From positions 1 through 64,000 of the forward strand of contig NZ_AQYA01000033.1 in assembly GCF_000376985.1 (NCBI RefSeq): a stretch of 64,000 nucleotides of DNA, read 5' to 3'. The notes below the pieces were generated by a model. That model was not told where the DNA came from, ran no database searches, and worked only from the letters and a program-made list of their open reading frames with translations. Every line of letters begins with the position of its first letter. The stretch's first letter is position 1. A program made the position numbers and the translations under genes. Positions 34,777 to 43,220 of the stretch are shown here, piece after piece. This stretch comes from Streptococcus henryi DSM 19005. Its GTDB lineage: Bacteria > Bacillota > Bacilli > Lactobacillales > Streptococcaceae.

Positions 34777-34865
34777 AAAAACTATAAGTTGGAAAGAGGT
34801 TTCGAAAATATGACGAAAATAATTTATCTTCTATTGGGAGACAGTCACTGTTATGCAACAAGAAG

Positions 34866-35222
34866 CTATTTCTCTCTATTTTTGTAAATTCTCACAATAG
34901 ATAGGGCAATTAACAAAATTCCTATTCCTAAAACAACAAGTATCATTATATTATTTAGCATAACAGGCATAGTATCAATGCGATTCACAAGACGTAACAA
35001 AGATAAACTTGCCATTATTAGTAAGGCGGATGATTCTAATCTGACCAAAGAAGTCTTATTAGAATCAACTGCCGATAAAAATATCGGTAGTAAAAAAAAC
35101 GTAACTACTATAACAAACAGATTAGAAACAATCTCTTCTCCATTGTTAAAAAAAGAGAGCAATAGAATATTGGATATTATTATTACTGCAGAACAAATGA
35201 TGAAAGAACTTCTATTTTTCAC
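34866..35222 (-). CDS. four-helix membrane protein paired with the second bacteriocin (immunity-type)
   Basis: A 118-residue protein with four hydrophobic helices (SSFIICSAVIIISNILLLSF, LFVIVVTFFLLPIFL, SALLIMASLSLLRL, IMILVVLGIGILLIALSIV) and a short basic tail. A GTG start at 35222 is chosen because GAGGTGA precedes it by 4 nt; longer in-frame starts would run back into the bacteriocin gene. It lies 38 bp after the bacteriocin and is cotranscribed, the usual place of an immunity gene. Family not recognised. Confidence 0.65.
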   Translation of the reverse strand: MKNRSSFIICSAVIIISNILLLSFFNNGEEIVSNLFVIVVTFFLLPIFLSAVDSNKTSLVRLESSALLIMASLSLLRLVNRIDTMPVMLNNIMILVVLGIGILLIALSIVRIYKNREK

Positions 35223-35260
35223 TTTTCTCACCTCAAATTTTATATTTTTAGCAAAATTTA

Positions 35261-35494
35261 TTATGTTGCCAAACCGTACCCAATATAGGCTCCTGAAGCA
35301 GCACAGGTCGCAAGGTAGGCTGCTCCAGCTGTCCAACCAATTGGATTAGTAGCCATTGCTACTGCCATGGTTGCACCTAAATAAACCGAAGCTCCTCCAA
35401 AAACACGATCCCAGTTAGCACCAGCTTCAATTGTCATCAAATCTTCTTCTGTGAGCATCACAAACTCAGTACTATCGAATGCCATTGTATTCAT
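35261..35494 (-). CDS. class II bacteriocin precursor with Ala-Gly leader end
   Basis: A 77-residue precursor. The leader of 25 residues (MNTMAFDSTEFVML...MTIEAG) follows the C39-peptidase pattern but ends in Ala-Gly instead of Gly-Gly. The mature part of 52 residues (ANWDRVFGGASVYLG... ending SGAYIGYGLAT) is rich in Gly and Ala with GxxxG-like spacings, as in two-peptide or Blp-type pore formers. No second partner peptide is adjacent. ATG 35497 is an alternative start. Its promoter and leader DNA are a near duplicate of the class IIa unit. Confidence 0.8.
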   Translation of the reverse strand: MNTMAFDSTEFVMLTEEDLMTIEAGANWDRVFGGASVYLGATMAVAMATNPIGWTAGAAYLATCAASGAYIGYGLAT

Positions 35495-35547
35495 CATGAA
35501 TACCTCCTATGTATTTTATTTTGTCCAGTTGCAACCTTGACAAGTTT

Positions 35548-35653
35548 AGTATAGCACTTCTTCAAAAAAAATTTCCTTCATTTCCTAAACAGTCATTGAA
35601 TCGTCCTAAACGGGAAATTTTATCCGTTTAGGTCCTAATGGTAACCGTTCAGG
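35548..35653 (-). promoter_or_regulatory. promoter of the second bacteriocin with back-to-back box pairs
   Basis: Minus-facing boxes CCTAAACAGT (35584-35593) and CCTAAACGGG (35605-35614); 30 bp to -10 TATACT (35548-35553). A plus-facing pair TCCGTTTAGG (35623-35632) and ACCGTTCAGG (35644-35653) follows after 8 bp, with no -10 at the standard place. Confidence 0.85.
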
Positions 35654-35685
35654 AATTGTTTTTCAGATTAACTTTTTCTTCTTTT

Positions 35686-35752
35686 ACCATTTAAGACGTT
35701 TCGATGACCGTTTAAGATTTACTTGTTTCTTTCTTTCATTTTTTGAGATAAT
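35686..35752 (+). promoter_or_regulatory. blpA promoter
   Basis: Boxes ACCATTTAAG (35686-35695) and ACCGTTTAAG (35707-35716), 21 bp apart; 30 bp to -10 GATAAT (35747-35752). Drives the exporter genes blpAB. Confidence 0.85.
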
Positions 35753-35779
35753 TAGTCTATCATTTTGAAAGGAAATACT

Positions 35780-37933
35780 ATGGTAAACTACAAAAAAACA
35801 TTTGTTCCTCAGATAGATGCAAGGGATTGTGGCGTAGCTGCACTAGCTTCTATTGCTAAATTTTACGGTTCTGATTTTTCCCTTGCCCATTTAAGAGAGC
35901 TGGCAAAAACAGACAAAGAGGGAACAACCGCTCTTGGGATTGTCAAAGCAGCTAAAGAAATGGGCTTTGAAACAAGAGCTATTCAGGCAGATATGAGTCT
36001 TTTTGATATGGATGATGTCCCATATCCTTTTATAGTCCATGTGAACAAGGATGGAAAAATACAACATTACTATGTGGTGTACAAGGTACTCAAAAATGCC
36101 ATTCTGATTGGCGATCCAGATCCCAGTGTAAAAGTCACTCGTTTGAGTAAAGAAAAGTTTGCTGAAGATTGGACTGGCGTGGCCATTTTTCTAGCACCTG
36201 AACCAAGCTATAAGCCTCATAAAGATAAGAAAAATGGCTTATTGAGCTTTCTGCCTCTCATCTTTAAACAACGATCCTTAATAGTTTATATTGTACTTGC
36301 AAGTCTCTTAGTAACTTTAATAAACATTTTAGGTTCATACTATTTACAAGGCATTCTTGATGAATATATCCCCAATCAGATGAAATCCACTCTAGGAATT
36401 ATCTCTATTGGCCTTATTATTACCTATACACTGCAACAAATGATGAGCTTTTCTAGGGATTATCTTCTAACAGTCCTTAGCCAACGTTTAAGCATTGATG
36501 TTATTTTGTCTTATATCCGTCATATCTTTGAACTCCCCATGTCCTTCTTTGCAACAAGGAGAACGGGGGAAGTTATTTCACGATTTACAGATGCTAATTC
36601 CATTATCGATGCCTTAGCTTCTACTATCCTATCACTTTTCCTAGATGTCTCTATTTTAGTTATTGTTGCAAGTGTCTTACTAATTCAAAATACCAATCTT
36701 TTTCTTCTTTCTTTAATTTCAATTCCTATCTACATTGTCATCATTTTTGCTTTTATGAAACCTTTCGAAAAGATGAATAATGAAGTCATGCAAAGTAATT
36801 CTATGCTTAGCTCTGCTATTATTGAAGATATCAACGGTATTGAAACCATTAAATCACTAACCAGCGAGGAGAGTCGCTATCAAAAAATTGATAGTGAATT
36901 TGTAGATTATTTAGACAAGTCTTTTAAACTCAACAAATATTCCATTTTACAAACTAGCCTTAAGCAAGGAGCACAGCTTATTCTTAATGTTGCCATTCTT
37001 TGGTTTGGAGCACAGTTAGTGATGACTGGTAAAATCTCTGTTGGACAACTCATTACCTTTAATACACTCTTGACCTATTTTACCAATCCTCTTGAAAATA
37101 TTATCAATCTTCAAACCAAACTACAATCTGCAAAGGTTGCAAATAATCGTCTTAATGAAGTCTATCTCGTTTCTTCCGAATTCGAGGACAAACAAAGCCT
37201 GACTAATCCTGAATTTCTCAAAGGAGATATCCAATTTGAAGATCTTTCCTATAAGTACGGATTTGGACGGGATACTCTTTCAGATATTAATTTGACAATT
37301 AAAAAAGGAGATAAGGTTAGTCTTGTTGGTATTAGCGGCTCCGGAAAGACAACACTGGCAAAGATGATTGTGAATTTCTTTGAGCCATATAAAGGGCGTA
37401 TTACTCTTAATAAGAACGACCTCAAAATGATTGATAAAAAAGTCTTACGTCAGCATATCAACTATCTACCACAACAAGCTTATATCTTTAGTGGCTCTAT
37501 TCTAGAGAACTTAACTCTTGGTGCCAATCAAATGATAAGCCAAGAAGATATTATAAAAGCTTGTGAGATTGCAGAAATTCGTAGAGATATCGAACAAATG
37601 CCAATGGGGTACCAGACACAGCTTTCTGATGGGGCTGGACTATCTGGAGGACAAAAGCAGCGTATCGCACTTGCGAGGGCACTGCTAACCAAGGCTCCTG
37701 TTCTTATTTTAGACGAAGCAACCAGTGGCCTAGATGTTTTAACAGAGAAAAAAGTCATTGATAATCTTATGGCATTACCTGATAAAACCATTATTTTTGT
37801 AGCACATCGTCTCAGTATTTCAGAGCGTACCAATCAGGTCATTGTCCTTGATCAAGGAAAGATAATCGAGACCGGATCACATCAAGAATTAATGGATCAA
37901 GATAGTTTCTATCATCACCTATTTAGTAAGTAA
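35780..37933 (+). CDS. blpA: bacteriocin/pheromone ABC exporter with C39 peptidase
   Basis: Membrane ATPase that cuts double-glycine leaders and exports the peptides, here BlpC and the bacteriocins. The 717 residues include an N-terminal C39 peptidase with C17 (ARDCGVAAL), H96 (QHYYVVY) and D112, a six-helix transmembrane domain (about 155-440) and an ATPase with Walker A GISGSGKTT, LSGGQKQR and Walker B VLILDEATSGLD. Start 35780 is chosen for its AAGGA at 6 nt. The frame is intact; many streptococci carry a broken blpA, so this cell can probably process its own pheromone. Confidence 0.95.
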   Translation: MVNYKKTFVPQIDARDCGVAALASIAKFYGSDFSLAHLRELAKTDKEGTTALGIVKAAKEMGFETRAIQADMSLFDMDDVPYPFIVHVNKDGKIQHYYVVYKVLKNAILIGDPDPSVKVTRLSKEKFAEDWTGVAIFLAPEPSYKPHKDKKNGLLSFLPLIFKQRSLIVYIVLASLLVTLINILGSYYLQGILDEYIPNQMKSTLGIISIGLIITYTLQQMMSFSRDYLLTVLSQRLSIDVILSYIRHIFELPMSFFATRRTGEVISRFTDANSIIDALASTILSLFLDVSILVIVASVLLIQNTNLFLLSLISIPIYIVIIFAFMKPFEKMNNEVMQSNSMLSSAIIEDINGIETIKSLTSEESRYQKIDSEFVDYLDKSFKLNKYSILQTSLKQGAQLILNVAILWFGAQLVMTGKISVGQLITFNTLLTYFTNPLENIINLQTKLQSAKVANNRLNEVYLVSSEFEDKQSLTNPEFLKGDIQFEDLSYKYGFGRDTLSDINLTIKKGDKVSLVGISGSGKTTLAKMIVNFFEPYKGRITLNKNDLKMIDKKVLRQHINYLPQQAYIFSGSILENLTLGANQMISQEDIIKACEIAEIRRDIEQMPMGYQTQLSDGAGLSGGQKQRIALARALLTKAPVLILDEATSGLDVLTEKKVIDNLMALPDKTIIFVAHRLSISERTNQVIVLDQGKIIETGSHQELMDQDSFYHHLFSK

Positions 37934-37945
37934 GGAGCACTTTTT

Positions 37946-39307
37946 ATGAATCCAAACCTTTTTAAAAGTGCTGAGTTTTATCAGCGACGCTATCACAATT
38001 TTGCAACATTCTTAATTATTCCTCTAGTCTTATTGGTAGGCTTTCTGTTCACCTTTTCCTTTTTTGCAAAAAAAGAAGTCACACTAACTTCCCGTGGTGA
38101 GATTACACCTACAAAGATTATCGCTTCTATTCAATCTACTAGTAACAATACCATCACTGCCAACCATTTGATAAATAATCAATTTGTTGAAAAAGATAAA
38201 GTTGTTATTCAATATTCAGAGACGATGGAAAGTAGTCAAAAGAAATCTTTGGAAAAACAATTAACAAATCTTGAGCGACAAAAGGAATGTTTAACGATCT
38301 TAAAATCAAGTCTCGAACAGGGAACAAATCTTTTTCAAGGAGAAGACGAATTTGGCTATATCTCTACCTTTAATCAATTTCTAGCACAATCTCAGGAAAT
38401 CGAACTTGGAATCACCAAAACTAACACCGAGATTAGGAATCAAGCTACTATAGCAAATAATACAATATCAGCAATAGATAACCAGATAAATAATATTTAT
38501 CAGCAGATTTTTGATTATGAAGAATTACGTACTGCTATTGAAAATTCTTCAAAAAGTCTCTCTCCTGAAAATCCGCATCAATCAACATTGGATAGCTATC
38601 ATTCTACATTCCAAGAGAGCCAAGGAGCAAGTACAACTGAGCAATACATCTCTCAAATTAATCAAAATATTTCACAACTACAAGCATCAATTGATAATCT
38701 CAATATTCAAAAAGCAAGTACATCGAATATTTCAACCTATGACAACAGCCTTAATTCAAAAGTTGAAAGCCTTCGTAGTCAGTTCTTACAAAATGCTTCC
38801 CAGCAACAAACTACTATTGATACTCAGATAATAGATATCCAATCTCAGCTTGAACAAGCTTCAGAACAACTTAAAAATAATATAATTAAAGCACCAGAAA
38901 GCGGTATCGTCTCTCTTAATAATGAGTTTGAAGGCAAGAGATTAATACCTTCAGGTAATGAAATTGCGCAAATTTACCCTAATATAACTGAAAGTAAGGA
39001 AGTCTTCATCACCTACTATGTTAGTTCAGAATATGTTAGCTTACTTAAGGAAAATCAAAGTGTTCGTTTAGAACTTGAAAAAATTGGTAATCAATCGATT
39101 ATCATTAATGGCATTGTTGAAAGTATTGATGAAACTGCTACAAAAACTGAACAGGGCAACCTTTTTAAAGTAATCGCAAGAGCCTCACTATCAAAAGAAA
39201 AAAGCTCTCTTATTCAATACGGACTTCAAGGACGTGTCACTAGTGTGATAGCCAAAAAAAACTTCTTTGATTACTATAAAGATAAGATTTTTAAAAATAC
39301 CAACTAA
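37946..39307 (+). CDS. blpB: bacteriocin export accessory protein (ComB/BlpB type)
   Basis: HlyD-like membrane-fusion partner of BlpA. The 453 residues have one N-terminal membrane helix (FATFLIIPLVLLVGFLFTFSF, about 19-39, split by the helix start), two lipoyl-like half-motifs (near 60-90 and KAPESGIVSLNNEFEG) and a long coiled coil between them. It follows blpA by 12 bp with GGAG upstream, and the whole frame is intact. Confidence 0.93.
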   Translation: MNPNLFKSAEFYQRRYHNFATFLIIPLVLLVGFLFTFSFFAKKEVTLTSRGEITPTKIIASIQSTSNNTITANHLINNQFVEKDKVVIQYSETMESSQKKSLEKQLTNLERQKECLTILKSSLEQGTNLFQGEDEFGYISTFNQFLAQSQEIELGITKTNTEIRNQATIANNTISAIDNQINNIYQQIFDYEELRTAIENSSKSLSPENPHQSTLDSYHSTFQESQGASTTEQYISQINQNISQLQASIDNLNIQKASTSNISTYDNSLNSKVESLRSQFLQNASQQQTTIDTQIIDIQSQLEQASEQLKNNIIKAPESGIVSLNNEFEGKRLIPSGNEIAQIYPNITESKEVFITYYVSSEYVSLLKENQSVRLELEKIGNQSIIINGIVESIDETATKTEQGNLFKVIARASLSKEKSSLIQYGLQGRVTSVIAKKNFFDYYKDKIFKNTN

Positions 39308-39373
39308 CCATTTAGGAAGTTTCAATGACATTTCAGGATATGAACAAGAATATTACTGAAAATAGTTTATAAT
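39307..39373 (+). promoter_or_regulatory. blpC promoter
   Basis: Boxes ACCATTTAGG (39307-39316, overlapping the blpB stop) and ACATTTCAGG (39328-39337), 21 bp apart; 30 bp to -10 TATAAT (39368-39373). This makes the pheromone gene autoinduced. Confidence 0.85.
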
Positions 39374-39407
39374 AGAAATAGAAATATAAAAACAAAGGAG
39401 GTCCTCT

Positions 39408-39557
39408 ATGGACAAGCAAAAAACAATCAATTCATTCACAGAACTTACATCAACTGAACTTAATGACATCAAAGGTGGAGGTATTTTAGAATATCTTTTA
39501 GAAAAAATCAATAACTCGCAAAAAAAAGCCAGTGAACCACGTTATAAAATTGGATGA
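39408..39557 (+). CDS. blpC: BlpC-type inducing pheromone precursor
   Basis: A 49-residue precursor. The leader is 24 residues (MDKQKTINSF then TELTSTELNDIKGG), matching BlpC leaders closely. The mature peptide is about 25 residues starting GILEYLLEKINN and ending PRYKIG. An AAAGGAGG site lies 6 nt upstream. It is expected to be cut and exported by BlpAB and sensed by BlpH. The mature part differs from pneumococcal BlpC types as I recall them, so it probably defines its own pherotype. Confidence 0.88.
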   Translation: MDKQKTINSFTELTSTELNDIKGGGILEYLLEKINNSQKKASEPRYKIG

Positions 39558-39669
39558 TAAACTCTAATAATAGTTGTTACCAATCTTTATTGATGACAAA
39601 ATTCAAAATATAATCAGCCAATTAATTCGATTTCAAATAAAACCAACCCTTGTTATCTGGTACACTCCC

Positions 39670-39725
39670 CTCATAGTTTCTAGTGAAATAACAAAACATT
39701 TCACTAGAAACTATGAGGTTTTTTC
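39670..39725 (+). terminator. long perfect hairpin terminator after blpC
   Basis: CTCATAGTTTCTAGTGAAAT (39670-39689) pairs over 20 bp with the stretch at 39698-39717, followed by GTTTTTTCG. It ends blpC and shields the following IS remnant; it may have come with that element. Confidence 0.8.
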
Positions 39726-39727
39726 GT

Positions 39728-40467
39728 ATGTCCAAAAGAAGTAAAAAGAGTATTGAAGAAAAGTTAGATACTGTCTTGTCTCACCTTGAGAAGGGGAAAT
39801 CACTAGGTCAGTTATCAAGGAGATTTGATGTCGCCATGCAGTCTCTCGAAAAATGGACTAGATGTCATCAATCTGATGGTATAGATGTTCTTGTGGAAAG
39901 TCATACTTGGAAGAAATACACATCGGAATTGAAGAAGTCTGCTGTTGAAGACAATCTCCTTAATCGAGACTTTACCGCCACTGCTCCCAATCAGAAATGG
40001 TGTACAGATGTCACTTTTATGACCTATGGATTAGGCAGTAAGGCCTATTTAAGTGCTATTAAGGATCTCTACGATGTCTCAATCGTAGCCTATCATATCA
40101 GCCAACTAACGATAATCCACTGGTCATGGCAACACTAACTAAAGCTATGGAAGCCAACCCTGGTGCCAGACCTCTTCTTCATAGTGACCGAGGCTCTCAA
40201 TATACTTCTAGAGAGTACCGTACGGTGACCACACAATATCAGATAACACGTTCTATGTCCCGTGTTGGCAAGTGTATTGATAACGCTCCGATAGAAAGCT
40301 GCTTTGGTCATTTTAAGACAGAGTGCTACGATTTAAAAATGTACAAGACTTTTGAAGAATTAGTCACAGATATTGATACCTACATCTATTTTTACAATAA
40401 CCAACGTTTTCAAGAGAAGAACAATGGCCTTGCTCCTCTTGAAATGAGGAACAAGGCCGTTGCTTAA
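39728..40467 (+). pseudogene. IS3-family (IS150-type) transposase remnant
   Basis: The N-terminal part (MSKRSKKSIEEKLDTVLSHL) is an OrfA helix-turn-helix. It is fused by an internal deletion near codon 80 to the OrfB catalytic domain (RDFTATAPNQKWCTDVTF). A one-base loss near 40110 (after AYHISQ) shifts the frame into the second half (SDRGSQYTSREY and NNQRFQEKNN). DDE residues are present but the gene is broken. It separates blpC from blpH. Imperfect ends lie near 39657 and 40510. Confidence 0.85.
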
Positions 40468-40611
40468 TCTTTTATTATTTCATTGTCCACTTGACAGGGA
40501 GCAGTTCAAGTTTTTAGTTTTTTAATAATCAATATAAAACGTTAACAATAAATCTATTATTAAATACATAAACATTTTTCCTAAGAGAGTGCTATAACAT
40601 CCTCCCTACTA

Positions 40612-41934
40612 TCACATCCTAATCTCAAATACCTGACAAAATTTATGATTTTGGCTAGATGTATTTATTGATACATTTGGATACTTATCAATAATTTTCA
40701 GTACATTATTTAATCCAATTCCTCTGCCTTCCCCTTTGGAACTAACACCGTATGAGTAGAGCTCCGGGGTAGGCACTGTTTCTTGCTTACTAGCATTCTC
40801 TATAATAAATAAATGCTTTTTATCCACTTTGAGGTAGGCAATATTTATAAAAGAATTTTTTTCTACTTCAAGGGCTGCTTCAATAGCATTATCACACAAG
40901 ATAGAAACGATTGTAATAAAATCAACCAATTCCATTCCCTGTGGCTCTATAGCTTCAGGAACTTCTAGAGTCACAGAGATATTATTTTCACTTGCCTGCA
41001 TGAATTTTGCGGATAAAAGACTTTTTAAGGCTGGATTATTAATATTAATTAATCGTCCTATATCATATTTTTTATTATGAAACTGTTGATTGGTATCCTT
41101 AAGCACAGAATTGTAGACTTCTTTAATTTGTTCAAGATTTTCATCCTCAATCCCTAATCTTAGTGTCGTCAATAAATTGGTATAATCATGCCTGAACCCT
41201 TTAACCTCACGATAGAGCTCCTCAATGTGAGTACTATAGTTTTCCATATTAATCAATTGTAGCTCCTGCTGAAAGTTCAGTTTTTCTTGAAGCCTGTCTT
41301 TCAAATGTCTATCTAGCGAAGTAATCATTCCCATAAAAATAATCAGATATAGAATAATCATGATTTCTCTATAACTCTGAGTATTAATCTTTTTCTCAAA
41401 TTCTAAGTAAGTCAACATCTGTACAATAATATAGTAACTAACCATAATCCAATTAGTCAGATAAAGGATATTTCTGTCTTTTCTATCCAGAAGATCACTC
41501 CTCAATTTTGAAAAATCGTACTTCAGCCACTTCAAAAAAAGTAGTACTAGTAAAATAGCAATAAAATCTAGAATTGTATTGTAAAAGCTACTTTCAAAAA
41601 AAAGGGAATCTATACCAAATAATGGTAGCACAAAAAAACTGATTGATCTGTAAAACAGGTTCCATAAAGTAATTGGAAATAACCCATAAAAAATAATTAG
41701 GACTTTAGAAAGATGTCTCCATATCAAAAATGATAATAGAATCATGTATATGGGTAGTGATAAATAATAAAAGACATGTTCCGAACTTAAAGGTAATAAC
41801 ATTATGGCTATCCTAATTAGAAATGCTACCGTCAATTCCTTTGAACTAAACCTATTAGCATTAACTTTAGAAAACAGAAAAATAGGTAGACCAATATCAA
41901 TTAGTAAATAAATAATCTTATAAACTGCAGTCAT
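40612..41934 (-). CDS. blpH: pheromone-sensing histidine kinase
   Basis: HPK10-type quorum-sensing kinase for the BlpC peptide. The 440 residues comprise six to seven N-terminal membrane helices (about 1-205), a short coiled coil, the phospho-acceptor H249 in GFRHDYTNLL, an N box SILCDNAIEAALE and a G box GEGRGIGLNN. It lies 13 bp after blpR and is cotranscribed with blpS-blpR. The frame is complete. Confidence 0.94.
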   Translation of the reverse strand: MTAVYKIIYLLIDIGLPIFLFSKVNANRFSSKELTVAFLIRIAIMLLPLSSEHVFYYLSLPIYMILLSFLIWRHLSKVLIIFYGLFPITLWNLFYRSISFFVLPLFGIDSLFFESSFYNTILDFIAILLVLLFLKWLKYDFSKLRSDLLDRKDRNILYLTNWIMVSYYIIVQMLTYLEFEKKINTQSYREIMIILYLIIFMGMITSLDRHLKDRLQEKLNFQQELQLINMENYSTHIEELYREVKGFRHDYTNLLTTLRLGIEDENLEQIKEVYNSVLKDTNQQFHNKKYDIGRLININNPALKSLLSAKFMQASENNISVTLEVPEAIEPQGMELVDFITIVSILCDNAIEAALEVEKNSFINIAYLKVDKKHLFIIENASKQETVPTPELYSYGVSSKGEGRGIGLNNVLKIIDKYPNVSINTSSQNHKFCQVFEIRM

Positions 41935-41947
41935 TCCATTCTCCTAA

Positions 41948-42685
41948 TCAATGTAATTTATCTATCGCCTTTATAACATCATCAACCTTATTTCTCGCAA
42001 TTAGACAAGTTGTACCATTTTCAAAATAAGCAAGGCGCTCCTGTCTATCCACTTTGACCACATTTGAAGGGTTGATGAGGAAAGAACGATGACATCGAAT
42101 CAGCCTTTTTTCTTGTTTTAGAATGTCTGATAAATTAGCTGTAAATTCCATTCGGTCTGTATTAGTATATAAGATAACTCGGTGCGGACGAGGAGAAGTC
42201 TCTAGATAAAGCAATTCCTTATAGGGATACTGGACTTGAGCATACTTTGAAGTAAAGTAAAAAGAATCTTCGGCGATAGTCTTAGCATTTTTAGAATAAG
42301 CATAAGTCAGAGCATCCTCAATTCGTTTCTCAAAATTTTCTGCCGATAACTCCTTATCAATATAATCTAAAGCTGAAATTTGATATCGGAAAGATAATGG
42401 CATGAATTCTGAATGTGTTGTCACAAATACAATAATAGCATAAGGGTCCTTATTTCTAATCTGTCTAGCGACCTCAAGACCTTTTTTCTCTTCCTCCTTA
42501 ATTTCAATATCTAAAAAGAAGAGTTGATGAGCGCCTTTTTCTTCAACAGCAGCTAACAATTGATCTGGCTTTCCAAAAACCTCAAATATTTTGGGCTCAA
42601 TTTGATGTTTCCTAATTAATCCTGTTAAAGTAGTCTCAATCCTAGCCTGCTGAGTAAAATCATCTTCTAAAACAAATATATTCAT
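41948..42685 (-). CDS. blpR: LytTR response regulator
   Basis: Activator expected to bind the 21-bp-spaced box pairs of this island. The 245 residues begin with a receiver domain with acidic pocket E7-D8-D9 and phospho-acceptor D59 (LFFLDIEIKEE). A LytTR DNA-binding domain follows (about 140-245, RLIRCHRSFLINPSNV). Start 42685 is chosen because AAGGAG is 9 nt upstream; an earlier ATG directly abuts the SD. It begins 1 bp after the blpS stop. Confidence 0.94.
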   Translation of the reverse strand: MNIFVLEDDFTQQARIETTLTGLIRKHQIEPKIFEVFGKPDQLLAAVEEKGAHQLFFLDIEIKEEEKKGLEVARQIRNKDPYAIIVFVTTHSEFMPLSFRYQISALDYIDKELSAENFEKRIEDALTYAYSKNAKTIAEDSFYFTSKYAQVQYPYKELLYLETSPRPHRVILYTNTDRMEFTANLSDILKQEKRLIRCHRSFLINPSNVVKVDRQERLAYFENGTTCLIARNKVDDVIKAIDKLH

Positions 42686-42686
42686 G

Positions 42687-43028
42687 TCACGCATCTCCTT
42701 TATTCAATAGCAATTCACGTAAGTAACCATAGCGACGTCTTGAAAATTTAACCCTGTATTGGCCACTATTTCCTAAGATGAGTTCTTTTTCTTGAAAGCG
42801 AACCTCTCTTATCTGAGAAATGTTGACCAAGCAATTTCGATGACACCTGGCCAGATCTTCTGAAAAATTTATCTCCCAGTTCTTCAGTTTATCTATTACA
42901 TCATAATTAGTGTCCGCAGTAATAACTTGAACATAATGAGGTTTTTCAGGATGGGTTCTGATGTAATAAATATCTGATAAATTTAATTTGATAATATCCT
43001 GATTCTTGTTAATAATTACAGTAGTCAT
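42687..43028 (-). CDS. blpS: LytTR-only DNA-binding protein
   Basis: A 113-residue protein consisting only of a LytTR domain (SDIYYIRTHPEKPHYVQV, LARCHRNCLVNISQIREV and a C-terminal VKFSRRRYGYLREL). It has no receiver. BlpS of S. pneumoniae has the same make-up and position (blpSRH), with no settled function. Start 43028 has GGAGG 8 nt upstream. It is autoregulated through a box pair and probably competes with or assists BlpR on the same sites. Confidence 0.88.
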   Translation of the reverse strand: MTTVIINKNQDIIKLNLSDIYYIRTHPEKPHYVQVITADTNYDVIDKLKNWEINFSEDLARCHRNCLVNISQIREVRFQEKELILGNSGQYRVKFSRRRYGYLRELLLNKGDA

Positions 43029-43049
43029 TCGTTTACCCTCCATAGAATC

Positions 43050-43191
43050 AGAGTAACACAAAATAGGAAAGAAAAACTTTCATATCCTAAACGGTTGTTG
43101 AAACATCTTAAACGGTATTTATTTACAGTTCAGGACAGTTCAATGACTGTTTAGGATATAGTCATCCGAACTGATTTTTCTATGTTAGACT
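43050..43191. promoter_or_regulatory. bidirectional blp-regulon promoter (blpS / pseudo-receiver gene)
   Basis: Minus-facing boxes CCTAAACGGT (43086-43095) and CTTAAACGGT (43107-43116); 30 bp to -10 TACTCT (43050-43055). Plus-facing boxes ACAGTTCAGG (43125-43134) and ACTGTTTAGG (43146-43155); 30 bp to -10 TAGACT (43186-43191). The two pairs are 8 bp apart, as in the three back-to-back bacteriocin promoters. Confidence 0.85.
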
Positions 43192-43220
43192 ATATCTAAC
43201 TAAAAAAGAAAGGGCGAGAT

